Below, piece after piece: positions 58,501 through 64,000 of a stretch of 64,000 nucleotides of DNA. This DNA is from Bryopsis sp. KO-2023 (lineage: Eukaryota; Chlorophyta; Ulvophyceae; Bryopsidales; Bryopsidaceae). A program made the position numbers and the translations under genes. The notes under the pieces are model-generated. The model did not search any database, had not been told where the DNA came from, and was given only the letters and a program-made list of their open reading frames with translations. Each line of letters opens with the position of its first letter. The stretch's first letter is position 1. Where the stretch lies: assembly GCA_030272585.1 (NCBI GenBank), contig BSYQ01000002.1:5952001-6016000 (forward strand). The letters run 5' to 3'.

Positions 58501-59692
58501 TTTGCAGCCGTTGCCTATCCCAGACCAGAAATGGGAACAGATCACGACGGACTTGGTTACCGACCTACCGTCTTCCCATGGCTTCACAGCAATCGCTGTC
58601 TTTGTAGACCGATTGACGAAGTATGCGAGGTTCGTACCCTGTAACAAAACTATCACGGCGCCAGAATACGCAAAGCTGTTCGTGGAGAACATATACAAAC
58701 ACTACGGGCTGCCTAAAATCATAGTTTCGGATCGGGATCCAAGGTTCACAAGTTTGTTCTGGACCTCCCTTTTCAAACTTTTAGGTACTCAGCTCCGGAT
58801 GAGCACTGCATACCATCCTCAAACGGATGGGCAGTCGGAAGTCACCATCCGGGTGCTGGAGGATTTCCTGCGTCCGTATGTGGAACGGTACCCAGACCGT
58901 TGGGTGGATTATTTGCCGACCGCGGAATTTGCCGCAAATAATTCACGAAATGTCTCCACAGGCTACGCGCCAGCCCATCTTCTGTATGGCCAGAACATGG
59001 GGCAGATAGTTGTTGCCAGGAAGGGAGTTCGGACGGGCGATGAATCGGAAATGGCGGCTGAGATGGTACGTCGAATGGACGACCAAATGCGAAACGCGAA
59101 GGCGAAATACGCAGAGGCACAGAACCGCATGTGCACCTCAGCAAACAAACGTCGAAGGAAAGTGGATTTTCAGGTTGGCGATGAAGTGCTGGTGCAAAGC
59201 AAGTATATTCCCCTTGCTTCACTTCAGAAAATCCCACCGAAAATCCGCCGGCGATTTGTTGGACCTTTCCGGGTGGCTAGCCGAATTGGGGCTGTCGCCT
59301 ACCGTCTTGACCTTCCCGACCACTGGAAAATCCACCCAACTTTCCATGTGTCGAAACTGAAGGCTTACTCTCGGCTTGATGACGATCAGCGAGAGATAGA
59401 CGCTCCAGAGGGGGAGCTAGTGGATGGAACCATCGAATTCGAGGTCGAGCGCATCCTCAGAGATCGGGGCACTACTCGCAAGGAGTACCTGATCCTTTGG
59501 AAAGGCTACGATTTGATGGAATCCACCTGGGAGCCAGAAAGCCACCTGGCCAATGCCCAGGACTTGCTTAAGGAGTACTTAGCCAACAAACCGGAGAATA
59601 AACAAGTGACCCAGTCTAAGAAAAGACTAGGGCCCAACGCAGAACTCGAACCTAAACAGGGATCATTACCACTCTGTTCACGCTCGACTTAA
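55538..59692 (+). CDS. pol: Element 2 Pol polyprotein (PR-RT-RH-IN-chromodomain)
   Basis: The pol frame opens right after a TAA at 55535-55537 and overlaps gag by 52 nt, so it is probably made by -1 frameshifting; the first ATG is at 55565. A basic, serine-rich spacer (to about residue 185) precedes the protease (YVDCGATENYI, about 200), reverse transcriptase (FVPKKDGGLRMCVDYR; catalytic FIDD about 587, where Y-x-D-D is usual), RNase H (ITDASGTAYGAVL about 733), integrase zinc region (HHDVPSAGHVG; CPTCQ), DDE core (TTDLVTDLPSS; VSDRDPRFTS; DGQSEVTIRVLEDFL), GPF module (RFVGPFRVASRIG) and chromodomain (FEVERILRDRG; YLILWKGYDLMESTWEPES, about 1298-1350). All catalytic residues are present and no stop interrupts the frame, so it may be active. 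Confidence 0.93.
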   Translation: MSRGRKVQEMVKRKSRMNRAQTRSAKRRRARRHRYKQRQKLLRKERLARNAEVNKRAQGEIEKNATQGAEGSIMSAKLETRSSKCSTLTRTSSESSSEPVDSVHGDLGSPEGTENSVSFPPQGTKRSPEGREPARESNKPVTRSPPTDESAAPVQGTGRGQKVDEGQYSPSERMLPLGGPNHLKFMGYEIRARLGGVPISAYVDCGATENYITKKLVTRLKLETTECKKGVTLADGTLCSLDRRCEDLQLRMGTYTTTLSADVFPNLSYDMILGLPWLMQTNPKLDFATGTLKVPVGAGWTTVPMKERPSDYLQHLAPAIDTVSAKKLFSLVKNSPEVDQAYLVVVRPTTPEDMAHLMQYPYPGIPEERLNATGTTPAYLQPDVEKVMHSGLDPRIKAVLTSFKDVFPKDLPPGVPPVRKGHEFKVDLEDEQMTPIHRPLYKLSPAELDEVRTQVDYLLEQRKIRPSESPWGAPILFVPKKDGGLRMCVDYRWINKFTVKNRYPLPLPEELMDRLARAKIYTKIDLRSGYWQFPVRPKDTPKTAFRTRYGHFEFLVCPFGMTNCPAQFQTMVQDLLGEFLDEFVVVFIDDILVFSNSVEEHVEHLKLVFERLRKHKLYAKASKCEVGVAETDYLGYHLSEKGLQPMQDKVKAIQQWKELTSVTDVRSFLGMVSYYRKFIPEFARIASPLTDLTKKDTVWEWGLNQRNAYNELKDRISRAPILLLPDPAKEYTVITDASGTAYGAVLTQDHGKGLQPIAYLSRRLKPAETRYSAYERELGAIAYALAQWRHYLEGCDGGVKVLTDHKPITHFMNQSTLSRTQTRWLNSGFFQSIGPKIVYIQGKANVLADALSRSLPGPPDQLNNLSTWEVAEKEAWKEALRSDEQLKPIFARMERGVSPQYKLDNGFLYYTKTDPGPSLLVVPASFQKRILEEHHDVPSAGHVGADRMTEVLTRSYWWKGVGLAVKAYVKTCPTCQLNKSDLQRQKGLLQPLPIPDQKWEQITTDLVTDLPSSHGFTAIAVFVDRLTKYARFVPCNKTITAPEYAKLFVENIYKHYGLPKIIVSDRDPRFTSLFWTSLFKLLGTQLRMSTAYHPQTDGQSEVTIRVLEDFLRPYVERYPDRWVDYLPTAEFAANNSRNVSTGYAPAHLLYGQNMGQIVVARKGVRTGDESEMAAEMVRRMDDQMRNAKAKYAEAQNRMCTSANKRRRKVDFQVGDEVLVQSKYIPLASLQKIPPKIRRRFVGPFRVASRIGAVAYRLDLPDHWKIHPTFHVSKLKAYSRLDDDQREIDAPEGELVDGTIEFEVERILRDRGTTRKEYLILWKGYDLMESTWEPESHLANAQDLLKEYLANKPENKQVTQSKKRLGPNAELEPKQGSLPLCSRST
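55568..55574 (+). promoter_or_regulatory. Candidate -1 ribosomal frameshift heptamer
   Basis: G TTA AAC lies in the gag phase inside the gag/pol overlap, 12 nt before the gag stop (TGA 55587-55589). The pol frame is exactly -1. GUUAAAC is the heptamer used by equine arteritis virus for -1 frameshifting. No downstream pseudoknot was established by eye. Confidence 0.6.
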
Positions 59693-60424
59693 TACTATCC
59701 TTCCAGCTGGGGGAAAAATATTAAGCCGAGAAAGTCGATTTGGAACGCTATCCAGATGGGATACCAAAAAGACTTAGGAAAAGAACACCAAGTAGAACTC
59801 CCGGAAAAGCCTAGGGAAAGTTTCCATCTTTTCCTAGGGAAAGTTTCCATCTTTTCCGGCGAACGGGTTGCTATCTTTTCCCGTGACAGAACTGTAGACG
59901 GTTCGCAGGACGGGCTAGGGGTCAGTTTTCTTTCCGGGGAGGTTTACCTAACGCACAACTCACACGCTCATAGCGACTGACAACAGGTGATGGGGACATT
60001 GGATCAAGTGATGGGTTAATGTCCGACCTGGAGGTCACGTGATTGCGCCGCAGGTGGAACTGAGTTGACATAAGCAAGTTAGGGTAAAATCAAATAGGCA
60101 CGAACCCGTGTGGTGACGGTGACCTCCATAGAGTGTCACGTTACCGAGGTACGTTAGCTAATACGCCTAGCGTATCTTAAAGCGGACTTGCGATCATTTT
60201 GTCCTGGTTATTCTCGGCGCGCATACAGAAAAGTCGGAGACTAGACGGAGAACAAAGCGCAGCCAACAAAAGAGAATGCCAAAGCACAGCCCGATCATGT
60301 GGCGCAGTGGTGATAAGGCGGTTGAGGGAAAGGAGTCGAGTGGAAAACAATTGGGTGGCAGCGGAAAAACGAAAGGTCGGCCTGGCAAACGGCTGTGTAC
60401 TCGTCTGAGGCACAGTCCGGGTTG
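59693..60424 (+). other. Element 2 spacer between pol and third ORF
   Basis: No gene. A perfect 23-nt tandem duplication (unit TAGGGAAAGTTTCCATCTTT plus TCC) lies at 59812-59857. The spacer could hold a subgenomic promoter or splice acceptor for the downstream ORF; this is not shown. Confidence 0.5.
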
Positions 60425-61444
60425 ATGAGCCGGTTGCTCCACAGCGTTCCCGCACGCCTTGGGGACTATGTGGAAAACCTTTGTCGGGCGACGATGGACG
60501 ACATCATCACGCAGGGAGCTGGAGCTGCTGCTGCGATCAGAGACGGAGAGGAGCCTGTCTACTACGGCAAAGGGAACGTTCCGGTTAACCACCGGCTAGC
60601 CGGGTATGACTATACGCAGGTGGACAGAACGCTGGAGAGAATCAGAAGTCGTGCACCGGGGCACTTTGAAATTCCCGACGTCGCCGACGATATGATCTCA
60701 GAGCCACAACCAAGGAGAATCCGCGATCTGACCGGGGGACAGACCGGTGGAAAGACCGACGAAAAGTCGGCGCCCAAGAAAAGGAAGGAGAGAGAGGAAG
60801 AGGAGGCGCTCGCCGACATGTCCAAGAGGTTCAAGGACAGGCGTGGGGAAAAGCCACCGATCTGCTTGTGGTGCTATTCGCCGCCAGCGCTGGCGGATAG
60901 CTACGTGATCACCACATGCACGAGCCACACGGTGTGCCGAACCCACTGGAACCTCATGATTATCCTCGTGCGCTTATACGGGGTGTGGCAGGAGCAGCGA
61001 ATCGACCCGCCACAGGTTCAGCTGAAGGACCTACATTTGGACATGCGGGAGCCAGACTTCCAGCCACTCCTTCAGGCTCCACCCACGACCCAGACTCTCA
61101 CCGAGTGCTATCAGTGCTTGAGAAGGGACATGGGCTTTCCGAAAGGCCTTGCCCTGAAGCGCTTGGGTCCGTTGGTGAAAAAGTGGGCGGAGGAGTATGA
61201 GAAGCAGGAAAAAGAGAGAACACCCGAACCAGAAACAAAAGGAGAACAGGATCCAGAACAGGACGAAGGAAAAAGTCCTTCCGTGTCCAGCAGGAGTCCA
61301 TCCTCGGAGCCCTCGTCTTTGGGACCTCTTCCTCCACCTTTGGATGAGGATTTCCCTCCTTTGGATGTGGAAGAGGACGAGCCTCCGATCGACTTAGTGG
61401 CAGAGCCAGTCGATGAACCAGCTGAACAACCAGCTGGCGGCTGA
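60425..61444 (+). CDS. Element 2 third ORF, Cys/His-rich protein, 339 residues
   Basis: A 339-codon frame from ATG 60425 to TGA lies between pol and the 3' LTR, in sense orientation, where some gypsy elements carry env or additional ORFs. It has no hydrophobic segment long enough for a membrane helix and no signal peptide, so an envelope is unlikely. About residue 110-145 is a basic, acidic-basic stretch (KSAPKKRKEREEEEALADM) that could be a nuclear signal. A cluster CLWC...CTSHTVCRTH (C-x2-C-x14-C-x2-H-x2-C-x2-H) and a later CYQC suggest zinc binding. The C-terminal 90 residues are Pro/Glu/Ser-rich and acidic. I recognise no family. The conserved-looking open frame in an otherwise intact element suggests a real product, perhaps a nucleic-acid-binding or anti-silencing factor (inference). 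Confidence 0.65.
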   Translation: MSRLLHSVPARLGDYVENLCRATMDDIITQGAGAAAAIRDGEEPVYYGKGNVPVNHRLAGYDYTQVDRTLERIRSRAPGHFEIPDVADDMISEPQPRRIRDLTGGQTGGKTDEKSAPKKRKEREEEEALADMSKRFKDRRGEKPPICLWCYSPPALADSYVITTCTSHTVCRTHWNLMIILVRLYGVWQEQRIDPPQVQLKDLHLDMREPDFQPLLQAPPTTQTLTECYQCLRRDMGFPKGLALKRLGPLVKKWAEEYEKQEKERTPEPETKGEQDPEQDEGKSPSVSSRSPSSEPSSLGPLPPPLDEDFPPLDVEEDEPPIDLVAEPVDEPAEQPAGG

Positions 61445-61730
61445 GATGGGTTCTGGAGTGACAACGAAAAGCAGACCAAGCCGGAGACCAAGCTACCGTC
61501 CAAGCCAGAGACCAAGCCTCAAGACAGAACGGGGTTTTTCTGTGGGGTTGAGCATGGGTTTGGTTTGGGATTTTTCATCGGTTTGTTTGGGGTTTAGTTT
61601 GCCATTTAGTTGGGGTTTTTGTTGGGGGTTTGTTTGGGGTTTCTTTTTTTTTTCTCGTTCGACCTTTTTCTTTCTTTCTTTCCAGGGTTGTGACGGGTGT
61701 GGACACCCTCTCGTGGGGGGGGGGACAAAT
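61445..61730 (+). other. Element 2 3' UTR and polypurine tract
   Basis: A GGTTTGG-type repetitive stretch (about 61555-61645, TTTGGTTTGGG, GTTGGGGTTTTTG) precedes a G10 run at 61715-61724 followed by ACAAAT, directly before the 3' LTR; the G-run is the likely polypurine tract. Confidence 0.65.
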
Positions 61731-61834
61731 TGATAGTAGTAACTCGGGTTTAGGGGTATTGTGTAGTACAATGGGATGTACGACAGGGTTTATAGGGCAG
61801 GGGGCCCTCCTGTAAAAATTAATCTTCCCAGTGA

Positions 61835-61869
<35 letters not shown>

Positions 61870-61903
61870 TGCTTGTGTCTCGGGGTCCTAGACCCCCTTA
61901 TCA
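61731..61903 (+). repeat. Element 2 3' LTR (173 bp)
   Basis: By eye identical to the 5' LTR, including the lengths of its CT and GT runs. Confidence 0.95.
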
Positions 61904-61908
61904 TACAG
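61904..61908 (+). other. Right target-site duplication of element 2
   Basis: TACAG directly after the LTR, matching 51829-51833. Confidence 0.9.
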
Positions 61909-62577
61909 CCAGCACATTACCATTCCACCAGTAACCATCTTGATATTGTAACACCTGGGCAGCTTCCAGTGTGTCATACCAAGGGTCCTTAGTGTACCCT
62001 TCAGTCAACCTATCTATCAACTGGGTATAATAACCCTGAGGCGGAGATGGGTCCACAGAGTCCCGCCGGCTAGAAACCAAGCCACGTGATCTCCCGGTCT
62101 CGCATAATACTCCAATAGATGGTGAGCAAGACGGTATCCGCGACAAGGGATCAGCCACGTTTACCCGTCCCGGTCTATACTCCCATTCAAATTGGAATTC
62201 ATGGAGTAATGCTAACCAGCGAACCTGCCGTCGATTCAAGGTCGATTGGGAATGGAAAAATGTGTTTGGACTATGGTCTGTGATTACTTTGAATTTGCTA
62301 TCAGCCAAGTAGCATCTCCATAGTTGAAGTGCATAAACTGTAGCATACATTTCTTGATCACTTGTAGACCAATTCAGTTGTGGGCCGGCAAGCTTTCTAC
62401 TCTCATATGCAATGGGATGTCCCTCTTGAAGGAGAACTGCCCCTATTGCATTGTTAGAAGCATCCGTAATTACTTCAAAGGGTGTGGTAAAATCCGGCAT
62501 AGCCAAGCAAGGTGCTTCTGTTAATGCCTTCTTCACCCCCTCAAAAGCGGCCTCACAAGCTGGAGTCCAATCCCATG
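61909..62577 (-). CDS. pol (RH): Element 3 RNase H piece (5' part of split pol)
   Basis: Read on the minus strand from about 62577 (WDWTPACEAAFEGVKKAL) through RNase H (FEVITDASNNAIGAVLLQEG; ADSKFKVITDHSPNTFF; RPGRVNVADPLSRIP) and the tether toward integrase, ending at the element 2 insertion. It aligns with the same segment of element 1. There is no reverse transcriptase upstream: the sequence jumps from the protease start to this point over a 73-nt junction (62578-62650) that resembles neither. The piece could only have been expressed before the deletion, or not at all. Confidence 0.85.
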
Positions 62578-62650
62578 TCTGTTGTCATGTCAGTGTGATC
62601 TTTGTCGCTCCCATTATATCAATATTATCCCCATTTGCCAACTCAGCCTG
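62578..62650 (-). other. Deletion junction with filler sequence in element 3
   Basis: About 70 nt connect the protease start to RNase H and contain stops in the flanking frames. By comparison with element 1, about 1.4 kb (rest of protease, linker, whole RT) is absent. Filler at the break is typical of end-joining repair or template switching. Confidence 0.7.
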
Positions 62651-64000
62651 TTATCCAACGGTAGCTCGATAAGCTATCCCATTTTGTTCACAAAACTGTT
62701 TGGACAGGAAGGCTAATCCTTTAGCTCCTGAATCCAAAAGACAATGGGCTGGGATTCCACTCAAGAGGCCCTCAAAATGCATTGCAAGCTTATCTTGCAT
62801 GAGAAGCTCTGTTGCTTCCTCTGGCATTTTGGGTACGGGTGGATCATAGAACACATTCACGGGCCAAGGAATGCCAGGAAGTCTTTTCCGACTTTTCCCC
62901 TTTTTGGCTGTGAATAAAACTGTTCCCTTCTTGTATTGTGCAATCAATCTCATTGAGGTCAAGGCTGGATGCAACTCTTTAGACCTTGCTGGAACAAGAA
63001 TGCAACAAGAAGTATCATGGGGAGATCTCTTCTTTGCGAGAAGATAGTGATCGAGATATTTGTTGATATCCTTGAAAGGAGGATTCAACCACACATGCTG
63101 TCCACCTAAATCTCTTTCCAGAAATTCAGAAGGTGTGCAAAATGTATTACATAAGGCACTGTTCACATCCGAACACCCATCCAACGTAAATACGCGGCCT
63201 GAAAGTGTCTCAAGACGTTGGAACTCCGCCCTTGTAATTCCTTGGTGAGAATCTTCTCTCTCATCCCTAAATGCCACAGAAGATTTCATTTCTTCACTTT
63301 TTTGACTTCTGGTCAAGATTGGTGCAAGAAAAGCATCACAATCAATGTCCATTGGGTCAATTGTGGAATGTGGATTCAGATTCTTCTGATCTCTCAATTG
63401 TGTCCACTCAAGTGGGACTTCACAAGAACTGAGGTTCACCTTTTTCGACTGACCACACTTATGGCCTCTTGCCCATGGTTCCCCACAGAACCAGCATAAG
63501 CCAGCTTTCTTGCGAGCCTCCCTCTCACTCTCGGTCAACCGTACCACCGGTCTTCGTGAGGGCTGAGTGCCACTTTGAGCTTTAAGCCTTGGTTGCTTAG
63601 GCTGATGCCTCTTCTTACTTCCTTTGGCTGGATCTGAGAAGGTAGTTTCCATACCTCTCTTTTTAGCCTTCCGGTCCGTAGTTTTCAACGGAAAACGAGC
63701 ATCGTGACCCGGGGCTTTAGCCAGCACATACGTTCGCAAGGCTGAGTAGCTTCTCCATTCCCGACCAAGTGTATCAGTCTCCACTTGTTTGCACAAGTGT
63801 GGATGGAGGCCCCTCAGAAGGATCCAACACTTGGTAGTGTCGTCCATTGGCTCTTTTCGCATTGCTAAGTGAGCATCCACAAAGCGTACGAAGCCAGGAG
63901 TATCGACCTTCTGGTCAATATGATCCTTGCAGGAAGTAAGGGCATTATTTATGGAGTAATCTGTGGCAAGATCTCCAAATGTGCCATCTTCCAGGACTTG
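62651..64000 (-). CDS. gag: Element 3 Gag with Dam-like methyltransferase domain and protease start (runs off the window)
   Basis: The frame is open to the window edge and continues beyond it. In order: gag helices (WILLRGLHPHLCKQVETDTL, aligned with element 1); a basic linker; a zinc-knuckle variant (CWFCGEPWARGHKC); then a domain resembling phage-type Dam N6-adenine methyltransferases (PF05869-like): FTLDGCSDVNSALCNTF, VWLNPPFKDINKYLDHY with NPPF at 63085-63074, CCILVPAR, and MRLIAQYKKGTVLFT followed by a strand PWPVNVFYDPP. The protease start follows (CLLDSGAKGLAFL), and the frame ends at the deletion junction. N6-adenine methyltransferases transfer a methyl group from S-adenosylmethionine to adenine in DNA; the NPPF tetrapeptide is their catalytic motif. 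Whether this domain is active is unknown. Confidence 0.8.
   Translation of the reverse strand, partial: QVLEDGTFGDLATDYSINNALTSCKDHIDQKVDTPGFVRFVDAHLAMRKEPMDDTTKCWILLRGLHPHLCKQVETDTLGREWRSYSALRTYVLAKAPGHDARFPLKTTDRKAKKRGMETTFSDPAKGSKKRHQPKQPRLKAQSGTQPSRRPVVRLTESEREARKKAGLCWFCGEPWARGHKCGQSKKVNLSSCEVPLEWTQLRDQKNLNPHSTIDPMDIDCDAFLAPILTRSQKSEEMKSSVAFRDEREDSHQGITRAEFQRLETLSGRVFTLDGCSDVNSALCNTFCTPSEFLERDLGGQHVWLNPPFKDINKYLDHYLLAKKRSPHDTSCCILVPARSKELHPALTSMRLIAQYKKGTVLFTAKKGKSRKRLPGIPWPVNVFYDPPVPKMPEEATELLMQDKLAMHFEGLLSGIPAHCLLDSGAKGLAFLSKQFCEQNGIAYRATVG

Larger units (their letters stand above)
51834..61903 (+). mobile_element. Complete chromovirus-type Ty3/gypsy element 2 (10.07 kb)
   Basis: Two 173-bp LTRs, apparently identical, flank PBS, gag, pol, an extra ORF and a PPT; a 5-bp target duplication TACAG brackets the element. 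All reading frames are open. Its insertion splits element 3, so it is the youngest layer of the nest. Confidence 0.95.
50088..64000 (-). mobile_element. Ty3/gypsy element 3 (minus strand), RT deleted, hosts element 2
   Basis: In element orientation (right to left): gag with methyltransferase-like domain and protease start (from beyond 64000 to 62651), an abrupt jump to RNase H (62577), a break caused by element 2 (61908-51829), integrase plus chromodomain (to 50470), PPT and 3' LTR (50323-50088). The 5' LTR lies outside the window. Coding similarity to element 1 is clear throughout. Confidence 0.85.

Noticed and set aside
60425-61444. Envelope gene in the third ORF of element 2
   Set aside because: No signal peptide and no hydrophobic segment of membrane length; the Cys/His cluster points to zinc binding instead.
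1-64000. CRISPR arrays, rRNA genes, bacterial operons
   Set aside because: No regularly spaced repeats with unique spacers, no rRNA-like blocks, and gene structure is eukaryotic.

Overview
The window is eukaryotic nuclear DNA, most likely from an alga or another protist; the lineage cannot be fixed from sequence alone. The support is a set of host exons joined by GT-AG introns of about 65-800 nt, ankyrin and thioredoxin-like proteins, microsatellites, and three chromodomain or chromodomain-style Ty3/gypsy elements whose primer binding site matches the plant initiator-Met site at 10 of 12 bases. Nothing looks bacterial: there are no operons, Shine-Dalgarno sites or CRISPR arrays. Many long reading frames begin only at GTG or TTG, so starts here are placed at ATG codons or splice sites.

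Layout. (1) About 1-25 kb is AT-rich and gene-poor. It holds relics: a Ty3/gypsy element with gag and integrase but no reverse transcriptase (1.75-3.74 kb), the C-terminal zinc motif of a LINE reverse transcriptase (11.4 kb), a hAT-like transposase core (17.1-17.6 kb), several orphan reading frames, two very short tRNA-like T-arm sequences, and a series of foldback sequences (8.6, 22.4, 22.6, 24.06 and 24.29 kb). (2) About 26-44.8 kb is the host gene region: a thioredoxin-fold gene (minus), small membrane-protein exons (minus, two of them paralogous), a tRNA-Ser remnant without its anticodon arm, a nine-exon coiled-coil plus ankyrin gene (plus, fully resolved), an unrecognised three-exon gene (minus), and one isolated ankyrin exon. 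(3) From 44.85 kb to the right edge is a three-level nest of LTR retrotransposons. Element 1 (plus strand) starts at 44849 and is cut at 50087 by element 3 (minus strand, 50088 to beyond the edge). Element 3 is in turn cut by element 2 (plus strand, 51834-61903), which has two apparently identical 173-bp LTRs and a 5-bp target duplication TACAG.

How the parts work together. Element 2 looks complete and young: LTR, PBS, gag (glycine-rich, CCHC knuckle), an arterivirus-type GTTAAAC slippery heptamer in the gag/pol overlap, pol (PR-RT-RH-IN-chromodomain), an extra downstream ORF with a Cys/His cluster and no membrane segment, a polypurine tract and LTR. Elements 1 and 3 belong to a different, mutually related lineage. 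Between the gag zinc knuckle and the protease both carry a domain resembling phage-type Dam N6-adenine methyltransferases. Its NPPF motif is intact in element 3 and degenerate (DPGR) in element 1. Element 3 has lost its reverse transcriptase by internal deletion. The methyltransferase-like domain and the extra ORF of element 2 are the most unusual biology in the window.
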